The translations under genes and the position numbers were made by a program. From Corticimicrobacter populi (GTDB lineage: Bacteria > Pseudomonadota > Gammaproteobacteria > Burkholderiales > Burkholderiaceae_B), in assembly GCF_003123725.1 (NCBI RefSeq), contig NZ_QETA01000002.1:434001-498000 (forward strand): a stretch of 64,000 bases of DNA, in the 5' to 3' direction. How positions within the stretch are numbered: the stretch's first letter is position 1; every line of letters begins with the position of its first letter. A model generated the notes under the pieces. It saw only the letters and a program-made list of their open reading frames with translations. It made no database searches and was not told the origin of the DNA. Below, piece by piece: positions 30,020-38,910 of this stretch.

Positions 30020-30967
30020 ATGATGACGGCGCTGTTGCCCTGGCTGGATGCCCTGCCGATTCTGCTGGCGCTGGCGGGTGTGGGCCTGTATCTGTATGGG
30101 CGCGCCGGAGTGCGGGCTCGGCTGGCCGAGCGCGCACGAACGGAAGTGCAGCGCCAGGGTATGCAGCAGCAGGGACGGCGTGGGCAGGTGCGCCAGTCAC
30201 TGTCGGAGCGCATTGCACGGTTGTTGCGCTGGCTGGGCCGACAGGCACCCATGCTCAGTGCGGCGCAACGATCGGAAACCCTCACCAAGCTGGTCGCGGC
30301 GGGTTTTCGCAGTCCGCAGGCGCTGGTCACCATCATGGCGCTGTCGCTGATTTCGGTGCTGATGCTGGCATTGCTGCCGGTGCTGTTTGTCTGGCCAGTG
30401 CTGGATGACCAGGTGGTTTTCAAGGCTCTGTCCTGCCTGATGGGTGTCTACCTGGGCAGCCTGCTGCCGCGCGTGATTCTGGATCGGCTGGTGGCACAAA
30501 GGCAGCAGGCCATCCAGCAAAGTTTGCCTGATGCACTGGATCTGCTGGTGATCTGCACCAATGCCGGTCTTGGACTCAACAGTGCCCTGCAGCGGGTGGC
30601 CGATGAACTGGAAATCGTCTATCCGGCCCTGTCCGATGAACTCAAACTGACCGCCAGCGAACTGAAAATCAGCAGCGACATGGAGGCCGTGCTCAAGGGG
30701 CTGGCACAGCGTACCCAGCTCGAAGCCGTGCGTACCCTGGTGACGACGCTGTTGCAGTCGCGTCAGTATGGGACGGCCATTACCCAGGCGTTGCGCATTC
30801 TGGCGCGCACGGAGCGTACGGCCCGCATGATGCGGCTTGAAGAGGCTGCTGCCAAGCTGTCGGTCAAGATTACCCTGCCCATGATGCTGTTCATCCTGCC
30901 CACGGTACTGATCGTGGCGGCTGGGCCAGCGGTGCTGGGCCTGATGCAATTTTTTGCGACGCAGTGA
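30020..30967 (+). CDS. tadC: Tad platform protein TadC
   Basis: This is the partner of TadB, 315 residues, with N-terminal and central membrane segments and a T2SSF domain (QSLPDALDLLVICTNAGLGLNSALQRVADEL), ending in two membrane helices. The ATG at 30020 follows the tadB stop by four bases. An open frame from 29975 would overlap tadB by 41 bases and is not needed. Confidence 0.93.
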   Translation: MMTALLPWLDALPILLALAGVGLYLYGRAGVRARLAERARTEVQRQGMQQQGRRGQVRQSLSERIARLLRWLGRQAPMLSAAQRSETLTKLVAAGFRSPQALVTIMALSLISVLMLALLPVLFVWPVLDDQVVFKALSCLMGVYLGSLLPRVILDRLVAQRQQAIQQSLPDALDLLVICTNAGLGLNSALQRVADELEIVYPALSDELKLTASELKISSDMEAVLKGLAQRTQLEAVRTLVTTLLQSRQYGTAITQALRILARTERTARMMRLEEAAAKLSVKITLPMMLFILPTVLIVAAGPAVLGLMQFFATQ

Positions 30968-30983
30968 GTGAGAGAGGAACGGT

Positions 30984-32015
30984 ATGAGCATGAGGACGAA
31001 CCTGAATCTGCCAAGGACGGGCGTGATCCTGTGCCTGGCACTGGCTGCGCTGCTGTCCGGTTGTACCGGGCTGCGTCCGCATGACGGCGTGCGTCCGGCC
31101 GAGACGGTCTACGACGAGGCCACGCTGCAGGCCAGTGATCTGAGAATTGCAGAAAGCGCGTTGCAAAGCGGCGATCTCAGCGTGGCCATGTCGGTCTATC
31201 GGCGACTGGTGCAGGCTCACCCCGGGCAGGCCATTGTCTGGATGGGGCTGGGCGATGCGCATTTCCTGGGGGGAGAATTGGAGGCAGCACGCCAGGCATA
31301 TCTCAAGGCCGGCGAGTTGCGCCCGGACATGCTGGAACCCCAGTTGGGCCAGGCACGGATCGCCTTGCGCCAGCGCCGGCTGGAGGAAGCGACCGAGCGT
31401 TTTCAGGCCATCCTGATGGGCATGCCCGATCATCCCCTGGCCCTGGCCGGGCTCGGGGTGGCGCAGGATCTGGCCGGCAGGGCGGCACAGGCCCAGGCCA
31501 TCTATCGCCAGGGGTTGCGGGCGCATCCGGACAACACGGCATTGCGTACCAATCTGGGGCTGTCACTGGCCCTCAATGGCCAACCCCGCGAGGCCATCAA
31601 CATCCTGCTGGGGGCAACCGGGCTGTCCGGGCCGTTACCCCAGGAGCGCGACAACCTGGCCCTGGCCTATGGCCTGATGGGGCGTGAAGATGCCGCCGAA
31701 GATATTCTGGCCAGCTATCAGCCCGCCGGTGTGGTGCAGGACAATCTGGCTTTCTATCGTTATCTGCGTCAGCAACTGGAACAGCGTAGCGTACCGGCAG
31801 CAGCCCCGTCGCAGCAGACTGCACCTGTCGTGACGCCTCGTGCAGCGGTGGAACCTGCCGTGCCGGTTGTTGCAGTCCAGGTATTGCCCGTGGATGCCGG
31901 GCGTATGCCCGCGTCTGTGCCGGCAGGCAGTATGCCGCGCACGGGCTGGGCGTCGGGTGAGCATGGGCGGCTGGTGGCAGGCCGTCCCGATGCCAGCGGC
32001 GCGGTCATGCAATGA
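30984..32015 (+). CDS. tadD: TadD-like TPR lipoprotein
   Basis: The signal peptide ends in a lipobox LLSG-C at residue 27. Residues 50-260 form tetratricopeptide-like repeats (QSGDLSVAMSVYRRLVQAHPGQAIVW, GELEAARQAYLKAGEL, and others). A Pro/Val/Ala-rich tail follows. TadD is an outer-membrane-associated lipoprotein needed for Tad secretin function. GAGAGGAA precedes the start. The stop overlaps tadE by four bases. Confidence 0.88.
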   Translation: MSMRTNLNLPRTGVILCLALAALLSGCTGLRPHDGVRPAETVYDEATLQASDLRIAESALQSGDLSVAMSVYRRLVQAHPGQAIVWMGLGDAHFLGGELEAARQAYLKAGELRPDMLEPQLGQARIALRQRRLEEATERFQAILMGMPDHPLALAGLGVAQDLAGRAAQAQAIYRQGLRAHPDNTALRTNLGLSLALNGQPREAINILLGATGLSGPLPQERDNLALAYGLMGREDAAEDILASYQPAGVVQDNLAFYRYLRQQLEQRSVPAAAPSQQTAPVVTPRAAVEPAVPVVAVQVLPVDAGRMPASVPAGSMPRTGWASGEHGRLVAGRPDASGAVMQ

Positions 32016-32512
32016 GTGCCATGCCTGTCCGCAGTCGCACTTGCCTGAAACGCCTGCTCGGGGACCGGCGCGGTCTGGCCGCGCTTGAGTATGCGCTGGT
32101 GGCCCCGTTGCTGATGGCCGTCCTGATCTTTTCCATCGAAATGATCGTGATGATGATGGCTGATGCCAGCCTGGAGACGGCGGCCAACCGCGTGGCGCGC
32201 CTGGGCAAGCTGGGCATCCAGGGAGACTGCCAGGAAGCTGTGCAGCGTGTGATGCGCGAGACACTGTCCAACTGGGTGGCCGGCGATGCCGAGCTGCGTG
32301 CCGATGTCAAGCGCTACACCCCGGGCGCGGACAACGGGTTTGGTGATATTGATGATGAAAACTACCAGCCGGTTTGCGATGCCGGAGAGCGGGGCGATAT
32401 GGTGATCTATCGCCTGGGATTCGACCGAGCCGGCCTGAGCGGTGTGCTGGACTGGTTCGGCATCCGCCTGTTCAGGTTCGAACGGGTGGTGCTGATCCAG
32501 AATGAGCCCTGA
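32012..32512 (+). CDS. tadE: TadE-like pseudopilin
   Basis: The 166-residue protein has a type IV pilin-like leader with cleavage site RRG-LAALEYA (Glu at +5, Tyr at +6) and one hydrophobic helix, followed by a soluble domain with a likely disulfide pair (C71 in GDCQEA and the Cys in PVCDAGE). Pseudopilins TadE and TadF are processed by the same peptidase as Flp. It is translationally coupled to tadD. Confidence 0.88.
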   Translation: MSAMPVRSRTCLKRLLGDRRGLAALEYALVAPLLMAVLIFSIEMIVMMMADASLETAANRVARLGKLGIQGDCQEAVQRVMRETLSNWVAGDAELRADVKRYTPGADNGFGDIDDENYQPVCDAGERGDMVIYRLGFDRAGLSGVLDWFGIRLFRFERVVLIQNEP

Positions 32513-32525
32513 CGGAAGCGTGGAC

Positions 32526-33182
32526 ATGCAACCCTGGTCAAAAAAAATTTCCATGCTCGTGCAGCGTTGCCGCATTGCGCTGCGGCCTGTGATCCTGGGG
32601 CAGCGCGGGGCTGTTTCCATCGAGGCCGCGCTGGTGATTCCCCTGATGGTGTTCATTATCATCGGCTCTTTTGAGCTGTATCAGTATTTCAGGGCGGCCT
32701 CCGTGTTGGATCGCGCGGCCTTTACCGTGGCCAATGGTGTGGCCATGCAGCGTGGATTGAAGGATCAGGGACGTTGTGCGGATACCGATGATGTCTGTGC
32801 CTATGGCGCAATCATGACCGACCTGATGACGCCGCTCAATTATCGGGCACATGGACGAATGGTCATCAGCCTGTATGTGGCCGAGGATAAAGGCAAGGGT
32901 GCCGCCTGGAAAAATGCGCCGCAGTGGCGCCGGACCTATGCCGGTGACAGCTATGGGGGCACAGTGGCCAGCAGGCTGACACCGCCAGACGGTTTTCCCC
33001 AGCCCATGACAAAACCAGTGGTGGCAGGCGAGGTCGACAGTGTGGTGGTGGTCGAGACCTTCCTGGATTTCGAACCGTTTGCCATCAGCGGTGCCTTCTG
33101 GCAGGCACTGGGCGGCAAGCGGCTTCTGGAAAGCCGGGCGTTCTATCGGCCGCGCTTTGCGGATTTGAGTACATTGCAATAA
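32526..33182 (+). CDS. tadF: TadF-like pseudopilin
   Basis: This is the second TadE/F-family pseudopilin, with cleavage site QRG-AVSIEAA and a membrane helix, then a soluble domain with a cysteine pair (RCADTDDVC). GGAAG seven bases before the ATG at 32526 supports this start. An ATG at 32502 would overlap tadE and has no ribosome site. Length is 218 residues. Confidence 0.87.
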   Translation: MQPWSKKISMLVQRCRIALRPVILGQRGAVSIEAALVIPLMVFIIIGSFELYQYFRAASVLDRAAFTVANGVAMQRGLKDQGRCADTDDVCAYGAIMTDLMTPLNYRAHGRMVISLYVAEDKGKGAAWKNAPQWRRTYAGDSYGGTVASRLTPPDGFPQPMTKPVVAGEVDSVVVVETFLDFEPFAISGAFWQALGGKRLLESRAFYRPRFADLSTLQ

Positions 33183-33217
33183 CCCTGCTCGCACAAGTGC
33201 TGGCACAGGAGAGCGAC

Positions 33218-35212
33218 ATGGTGGCTTCCATAAAGACGAGGCTGCAGCGTCAGGATGCAGGATGGTGTCGTCGGATCGGTCGCCGTTTGAGGGCGGGCTG
33301 GCACTTGCGTGGCGGCGAGCGCGGTGCGGTCGCGCTGACTTTTCTGGTGAGTGCCACCCTGATGCTGGGGGGAACCTTCGGTGCCATCGATATGATTCGC
33401 TACAACGTGGCGCAATCCCGCCTGCAGAATGCGCTTGATGCAGCAGTCATTTCTGCTGGACGCAGCCTGTCGGTCTATAACGCACCCGTCGAGGGTTCCA
33501 AGGACGAGGCGGCATGGCGCAACGATGCCTATCATTATTTCCTGAGCAATATGCCGGCTGGCTTCCTGAGCAGTCAGGTGGCCTTGGAAGACTTTCATAT
33601 CGAATACATCGAAGAGCGGGGGGGAGCCAACAACAGCTACCTGTCCGGCCAGTTCGTGAAAATGAGCGTCAACGGCGAACTGCCCCTGATCAGCACCGGC
33701 TATTTCAAGCAGACCGCCTGGGCGCTATCGGCCAGTAACCAGGCCGTGCGACGTACGCGCAGCGATCTGGAACTGGTCATGGCGCTGGACAATACGGGTT
33801 CGATGGACTTCGATAGCCCCAAACGAATGACCGTGCTCAAGCAGGCCGCCAAGAGTCTGGTCAAGACGGTGCTGGATGCGGCCGATGTGGCCCGGCAGCA
33901 GGGCGCACCGAGTGGCGTGTTCATCGGGCTGGTACCGTTTACCGATGTCGTCAATGTAGGGAGTGTGCCCAGTGCGCGGGGCTGGCTCAATGGCGCTGCG
34001 GTTTCCGACAACTATATCCAGCAGCGTTGGTCAGGATGTATCGCCGAGCCTGCCGGCAATTGGCAGGCAGGGCATCCGCTGCCCGCACAGGCACTGACAC
34101 CCGCTGCCCGTTTTCAGCCCCTGATCGCAACATACAGTTATGTGTTGAACGAAAGCAAGCTTGCCCGCCTGCCCAGCGATGCCAAAATTCTGGACGCTTA
34201 TCCTCCTCAGCTGCAACGGCCAGGCGTTGCCTATCCGGAGTTTGTGGCCGTGCCTGGCCGGAGCAACTATGACCGCCGTGTTTCCGCCGTCAAGCAGGTG
34301 GGACAGAATGTCTTCCAGATCAATCTGGCCATGGAGCCACAGTACTGTCTGGATACCCCGGTACGTTTTCTGGATAACACACGCCAATCGCTGGATGTTG
34401 CCATTGACGATATGCGATCCTATGGCGGTACGGGTGTACCGGCCGGGCTGCTGTGGGCCTGGCGCATGCTGTCGCCGGCCTGGCGCGGCGCGGCAGGTTG
34501 GGGCAGTGGTGATATGCCTCGTGATCCTGACCCCGGACGGCTCAATAAAGTGATTGTGCTGCTGACCGATGGTGATAATGCGCCTGTGGTGACGCGTGAA
34601 ATCAACGCAGAAAGGCAGGCCTGGTTCAGGTTGACCTATGCTTACCAGGCCTGTTCCCGTACGGAACGCAAATATGTACAGACCGGTACCGACTGGTGGG
34701 GGCGGCCCGTCATGGGCTGGCGTGATGTCTGCGTGAGCTGGGTGCCCGAGTCGCAGGCAGTGCGTGTCGAAGAGGATATCCAGGTCAGGAGCAATGAGGT
34801 ACCGAATTTCTCGCAGTGTCCTGTCGATGCCTTGAAACCGCATGATCCGCGTGCCATGAGGCCGGACAATTATGCACAGGACTGCCGCAGCCATGATACG
34901 GATATCGGCTACCACACGGGCTGGGACACAGGTAAGGATGGCAACGATACGGCGGCCCGGCGTGGTCGGCTGAGCGCCAGCGCCTATAACCGATATATGG
35001 CTGAACTGTGCGCCAACGTCAAAACCGACGGCAACGGTATCCGGGTCTATACCGTGACGCTGGGCAAGGATGTCGGGCAGGCTGCCATCAACCTGATGCG
35101 CAATTGCGCCAGCGGCCCTGGCTATTTCTTCGATGCAAGCAACGTCAACGACCTGCCAGAGGTGTTTGCGACCATTGCCGGGAGCCTGACGGAATTGCGG
35201 CTCACCGACTGA
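33218..35212 (+). CDS. tadG: TadG-like von Willebrand factor A protein
   Basis: The 664-residue protein starts with a basic cytoplasmic stretch and a pilin-like membrane segment (RG-AVALTFLVSATLML). A TadG N-terminal region follows, then a vWA domain beginning ELVMALDNTGSMDFDS, a MIDAS-type metal site. GGTGVPAGLLWAWR lies in its middle and VIVLLTDGDNAP near residue 447. AGGAG six bases upstream selects the ATG at 33218 over a GTG at 33197. The pseudopilin Glu at +5 is Thr here, so processing may differ. TadG contributes to adhesion or pilus anchoring. Confidence 0.9.
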   Translation: MVASIKTRLQRQDAGWCRRIGRRLRAGWHLRGGERGAVALTFLVSATLMLGGTFGAIDMIRYNVAQSRLQNALDAAVISAGRSLSVYNAPVEGSKDEAAWRNDAYHYFLSNMPAGFLSSQVALEDFHIEYIEERGGANNSYLSGQFVKMSVNGELPLISTGYFKQTAWALSASNQAVRRTRSDLELVMALDNTGSMDFDSPKRMTVLKQAAKSLVKTVLDAADVARQQGAPSGVFIGLVPFTDVVNVGSVPSARGWLNGAAVSDNYIQQRWSGCIAEPAGNWQAGHPLPAQALTPAARFQPLIATYSYVLNESKLARLPSDAKILDAYPPQLQRPGVAYPEFVAVPGRSNYDRRVSAVKQVGQNVFQINLAMEPQYCLDTPVRFLDNTRQSLDVAIDDMRSYGGTGVPAGLLWAWRMLSPAWRGAAGWGSGDMPRDPDPGRLNKVIVLLTDGDNAPVVTREINAERQAWFRLTYAYQACSRTERKYVQTGTDWWGRPVMGWRDVCVSWVPESQAVRVEEDIQVRSNEVPNFSQCPVDALKPHDPRAMRPDNYAQDCRSHDTDIGYHTGWDTGKDGNDTAARRGRLSASAYNRYMAELCANVKTDGNGIRVYTVTLGKDVGQAAINLMRNCASGPGYFFDASNVNDLPEVFATIAGSLTELRLTD

Positions 35213-35288
35213 GTGCATAGTCCGTCTGTGCATCGCGTATCATGATGCCGTTTCCACCTCATGATGTCCGCCAGTGGACCCTTCTGCC

Positions 35289-36566
35289 ATGGATATGACA
35301 CTCCTGATTTTCCTGCTGGTCTATGTCGCCATGGGGTTCGGCAAACTGCCCGGGTTCAAGGTAGACCGAACCGGCGCTGCGGTGGTCGGGGCCCTGGCAC
35401 TGATGGCGACCGGCAGCATCACGCCCAAGGCGGCCTGGGAGGCTATCGACTATCGCAGCGTCGGCATGCTGTTCGGCCTGATGGTGGTGTCGGCCGCCTT
35501 TGTCGTCTCCGGGTTCTACGCCTGGACAGCGCGTCGCGTGGCACTGCTTCCGGTCAGTCCGCCGGTGCTGCTGGCGGTGCTCATCGGCGTGGCCGGTCTG
35601 TTGTCATCTCTGCTGACCAATGATGTTGTGGTTGTGGCGATGACGCCGTTGCTGGTGGCCTTGACGCTGGCGCGTGGCCTCAATCCTGTGCCTTTTCTGC
35701 TGGCTTTCTGCTTTGCTGCCAATACCGGCTCCTCGGGTACCCTGATCGGCAGTCCGCAGAACATGATTGCTGCCCAGGGGCTGGGCTTGTCTTTCAACGG
35801 TTTCCTGGAAGTTACCCTGCTGCCTGCACTGTTGTCTCTGCCCATTATCTGGGGGATCGTGGCACTCATGTACCGGGGATGCTGGACGCTGCCAGCCACA
35901 GCAGGGGGGGCGGCAACTGAGTCGACAGCAGATGCATGTACGACAAACGAGAATACGTCGGATGCGACCAGGGATGAGGTCGTGCTCAACGTCTGGGAAA
36001 CCTGCAAGGCCGGTATTGTGACGCTGGCGGTGGTGACTGCTTTCGTGCTGAGCGATTGGCCCAAGGAGTTGATCGCGCTGGGGGCGGCCAGTGTGCTGCT
36101 CATCAATCGCAAAATTGCCTCGAGTGACATGCTGGGGCATGTGGATGGCAACCTGCTGCTGCTGATCATGGGGCTGTTCGTCGTCAACGGGGCTATGGCA
36201 ACCACCGGCCTGCCGCAGATGTTGCTGGCTGACCTGCGTAGCGCAGGCATCAACCTGAATGACCCGATTTCACTGTTTCTGGTAGGGGGCGCGCTGAGCA
36301 ATATCGTTGGCAATAATCCGGCAGTCATGCTGCTGGTGCCCGTATTGAATCCAGCAGGTCATGCTGATGCATTGGGTGCAGCGCTGGTGCTGGGCACCGG
36401 GTTTTCCAGCAACCTGATCGTGTTCGGCAGCCTGGCCGGAATTATTGTGGTCGAGCAGGCCGCGACCTGCGGGGTGAAGATTTCGTTCGGAGAGTTTGCC
36501 CGTGCGGGCGTTCCTGTCACGCTGGCCTGCATGGTGCTCGCCGCAGGCTGGATACTGATGCTGTAG
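35289..36566 (+). CDS. SLC13 / ArsB-NhaD superfamily permease
   Basis: The 425-residue integral membrane protein has about eleven hydrophobic segments and the inverted-repeat hairpin motifs of the ion transporter superfamily: SLLTNDVVVVAMTPLLVAL with FAANTGSSGTLIGSPQN in the first half, GGALSNIVGNNPAVMLLVP with GTGFSSNLIVFGS in the second. A central hydrophilic, Thr-rich loop (about 205-235) separates the halves. The substrate may be an anion, a dicarboxylate or sodium-coupled, and the sequence does not say which. A GTG five codons upstream is a possible start. Confidence 0.8.
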   Translation: MDMTLLIFLLVYVAMGFGKLPGFKVDRTGAAVVGALALMATGSITPKAAWEAIDYRSVGMLFGLMVVSAAFVVSGFYAWTARRVALLPVSPPVLLAVLIGVAGLLSSLLTNDVVVVAMTPLLVALTLARGLNPVPFLLAFCFAANTGSSGTLIGSPQNMIAAQGLGLSFNGFLEVTLLPALLSLPIIWGIVALMYRGCWTLPATAGGAATESTADACTTNENTSDATRDEVVLNVWETCKAGIVTLAVVTAFVLSDWPKELIALGAASVLLINRKIASSDMLGHVDGNLLLLIMGLFVVNGAMATTGLPQMLLADLRSAGINLNDPISLFLVGGALSNIVGNNPAVMLLVPVLNPAGHADALGAALVLGTGFSSNLIVFGSLAGIIVVEQAATCGVKISFGEFARAGVPVTLACMVLAAGWILML

Positions 36567-36633
36567 CAAACAGGCGGCAGCATTGTGTTACTTTAGCCTG
36601 TATATCTAAAATCGTCGGCACAAGGAGTCAGAC

Positions 36634-36930
36634 ATGAAAAAAACAATCGTCCTGCTGGCGTTGGCCGGATTGCTTGCCGGTTGCCAGCATGCAGGCAGTG
36701 CATCGAGTGCCAAGGCACATCCTGAAATAGGCAGCAAAGCCTGGTATGCCTGGGTGGATGAGGCTGCTGGCGTGTCCGATGGCCAGGGACATGGTCCTGA
36801 CTATGGTTCAGCCGAATGGTGCCGCGCCGCGCACTGGCGGGTGTTCGGTGTGCGCGACGACGGCGGAGAGAACTGCTCGCCAGCATGGCAGCAGTCCGTT
36901 GACAAGGCACTGCGCATCGCAGGCCATTGA
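36634..36930 (+). CDS. Small lipoprotein of unknown function
   Basis: The 98-residue protein has a signal peptide with lipobox LLAG-C at residue 17. The mature part is hydrophilic with two further cysteines (EWCRAAHW and ENCSPAW) that could form a disulfide. AAGGAG lies ahead of the ATG. No family was recognised. It converges with the DUF4148 gene, four bases apart. Confidence 0.75.
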   Translation: MKKTIVLLALAGLLAGCQHAGSASSAKAHPEIGSKAWYAWVDEAAGVSDGQGHGPDYGSAEWCRAAHWRVFGVRDDGGENCSPAWQQSVDKALRIAGH

Positions 36931-36934
36931 GCCA

Positions 36935-37249
36935 TTACGAAGCAATGTGCTCGTCGGGGTGCTGCGTGCGGTAGGCGCGCAGCTCTTCGCGGACCTGAGC
37001 GCGGCTCAGGCTGCTGTCTTGCTGGCCGGCAGCGGTCACCGGATAGCTCAACTCGGTGAAGTTGAGTTGACCGGCAGCGCGGGCCGCATCCAGTTCATGA
37101 ACGACATCGGCGCGGCTCTTGTTGCTCGTGTCCTGAATGACCGGGTAGGTCAGTTCGGTAAATTCAACCGTATCGGCATAGGCAGCACCGGCAGCCAGGC
37201 TCAGGGAGAGGGAAAGGGCGGCGGTCTTGAGCAGGGTGTTCATATTCAT
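36935..37249 (-). CDS. DUF4148 exported protein with an internal repeat
   Basis: The 104-residue protein carries a signal peptide (cleavage at AYA-DTV), common in Burkholderiales DUF4148 proteins. The mature part is two similar units, residues 28-57 (VEFTELTYPV ... RADVVHELDAAR) and 62-94 (LNFTELSYPV ... RAQVREELRAYR). The function of the family is unknown. The separate gene is transcribed away from the LysR gene at 37467. Confidence 0.8.
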   Translation of the reverse strand: MNMNTLLKTAALSLSLSLAAGAAYADTVEFTELTYPVIQDTSNKSRADVVHELDAARAAGQLNFTELSYPVTAAGQQDSSLSRAQVREELRAYRTQHPDEHIAS

Positions 37250-37385
37250 TACTCCGTAATCAGGATAAAGGAATTTAGAGTCGGGCTTGTCGGGACCCTT
37301 GTCCCTGTTGGTTTCAAGCTCGATTCGATGGGTGAATTGTGCGCGTTTCCCCTAGGTTGAAAAATAGGTGTTTTGCGCAAATACA

Positions 37386-37401
37386 ATTCCATTTATGGAA
37401 T
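37386..37401. promoter_or_regulatory. Candidate LysR operator
   Basis: ATTCCAT-TT-ATGGAAT is a palindrome with 7-bp arms lying 66 bases before the LysR gene, in the spacer shared with the DUF4148 gene. Size and symmetry fit a LysR autoregulatory site, but binding is inferred. Confidence 0.4.
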
Positions 37402-37466
37402 AATTATTAGGGAACCAAAGGCGCTGCCATATTGTCGACACGTGCCTGCTTCAAGGAAAACAGGGT

Positions 37467-38381
37467 ATGGATGCAACACGCCCGTCGCTGGACGATATGG
37501 CGCTGTTTGTCGAGATCGCCAAGACCAAAAGCTTTACGCGGGCAGCCGATGCCCTGCACATGCCGGCCTCAACGCTGTCGCGCCGGATTGCTGGACTCGA
37601 GCGTGGCATCGGCGTCAAGTTGCTCAAGCGCAGCACCCGCAAAGTGGAACTGACCGAGGCTGGCGGGGTGTACTTCGAGCGCTGTCGTGAAATCGTGGCC
37701 GAGGCTGCGATTGCCCACGAGGCGTTGGTCGAGGTGGCCCAGCAACCCAAGGGGGAATTGCGGATTTCAATGCCGGCCAGCTTTGCGTTGCTGCGCATGC
37801 CGGCGCTGTTGTGCGAGTTTCAGGAAAAATACCCAGGTATCCATTGCGAGATCGACCTCAGCATCCAGCATATTGACCTGCTGTCGGACCCTTACGATAT
37901 CGTGCTGCGTTTTGGTCGTCAGCCGGACTCCAACGTGGTTGCACGGCAGATCGGCGTGATTGATCTGGGGCTGTATGCTTCGCGCAGTTATATCGAACGG
38001 CATGGTGTGCCCCAGGAGCCGGGCGATCTGGTGCGTCATGACTGCCTGCGCAGTTCAGGTGGTCGCGAAGGCACGTTCTGGACACTGCAGAATCAGGGGC
38101 GGCGCGAAAAGGTGGCTGTGGCAGGAAAAATGGCCGTCAACAATGTATCGATGCTGCGGCAACTGGCCGAATTGGGCATGGGGATCGTGCCGCTCAACGC
38201 GGAAGACATGCAGGCTCAGTCTCCCGGAGGCAATCTGGTGCGGGTATTGCCGGACTGGACGTTTCCCCCAATTCCGTTCCTGGCACTTTTCCCTTCGCGC
38301 ATGTTGCCAGCCAAGACGCGCGTGTTCATCGAATTTCTGCAGGCACGCCTGGCCCTGGGCAGGACAGTGGTTCAGGCGTAG
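37467..38381 (+). CDS. LysR-family transcriptional regulator
   Basis: The 304-residue protein has the N-terminal winged helix (ALFVEIAKTKSFTRAADALHMPASTLSRRIAGLE) and a LysR substrate-binding domain. It belongs to the broad AaeR/DmlR-like group by its KLLKRSTRKVELTEAG pattern. The target genes are not evident: the upstream neighbour is the DUF4148 gene and the downstream one converges, with the last 10 bases overlapping. Confidence 0.92.
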   Translation: MDATRPSLDDMALFVEIAKTKSFTRAADALHMPASTLSRRIAGLERGIGVKLLKRSTRKVELTEAGGVYFERCREIVAEAAIAHEALVEVAQQPKGELRISMPASFALLRMPALLCEFQEKYPGIHCEIDLSIQHIDLLSDPYDIVLRFGRQPDSNVVARQIGVIDLGLYASRSYIERHGVPQEPGDLVRHDCLRSSGGREGTFWTLQNQGRREKVAVAGKMAVNNVSMLRQLAELGMGIVPLNAEDMQAQSPGGNLVRVLPDWTFPPIPFLALFPSRMLPAKTRVFIEFLQARLALGRTVVQA

Positions 38382-38878
38382 CGTGTCGCCATCTGTGCCA
38401 GGCAGACAGCAATATCACCCTGGACCACGGTAGTCGAGCACGCCAGCATCAGATTGAGATTCAGGCCGAAGTCTTCCACGGTGTAGCCCTGGAGGTCGGT
38501 ATGGCGTTGCTCGTCTTCGTGCCATTCGGCATCGAGCTGTTCGATCAGCGAGTCGGCCATGTCCGTATAGCACCATACCGGTTTTCCCAGGGCGTGGGCG
38601 TAGCCCATTTCGAAGACCGTGCCGGAGTCCGGTTCAGCCCCCCGGAAGGGATTGGCATTGGCTACTACCATATCGGCACGATCAATCAGATCGAGATTGG
38701 CGCGGCAGATCCAGTGTGCCAGTTCTGTGCTGCGCAGGTCTGCCGGGGCGGCGTTGTCGAGGGGATACAGGCCTTCGAAACCATGCTCGCTGCAGAGCGT
38801 GCGCAGATATTGACCATAGGCGATTGCATCAGGCCGGAATACATCGAAACCAGCCAGGTAGATGCGTTTCTTCAGCAT
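38372..38878 (-). CDS. Nucleoside 2-deoxyribosyltransferase-family protein
   Basis: The 168-residue protein starts MLKKRIYLAGFDVF. It shows the family glycine-rich start, a central RADMVVANANPFRGAEPDSGT, and the presumed catalytic glutamate in TVFEMGYAHALGKPVW. Such enzymes cleave or swap the base of deoxynucleosides in nucleotide salvage or sanitation. The substrate here is not determined. An upstream in-frame ATG at 38944 would add 22 residues of atypical sequence. Its 3' end overlaps the converging LysR gene. Confidence 0.82.
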   Translation of the reverse strand: MLKKRIYLAGFDVFRPDAIAYGQYLRTLCSEHGFEGLYPLDNAAPADLRSTELAHWICRANLDLIDRADMVVANANPFRGAEPDSGTVFEMGYAHALGKPVWCYTDMADSLIEQLDAEWHEDEQRHTDLQGYTVEDFGLNLNLMLACSTTVVQGDIAVCLAQMATRYA

Positions 38879-38910
38879 GGTTGTGTGAGCGCCATCATGG
38901 CCTGCCGGGA

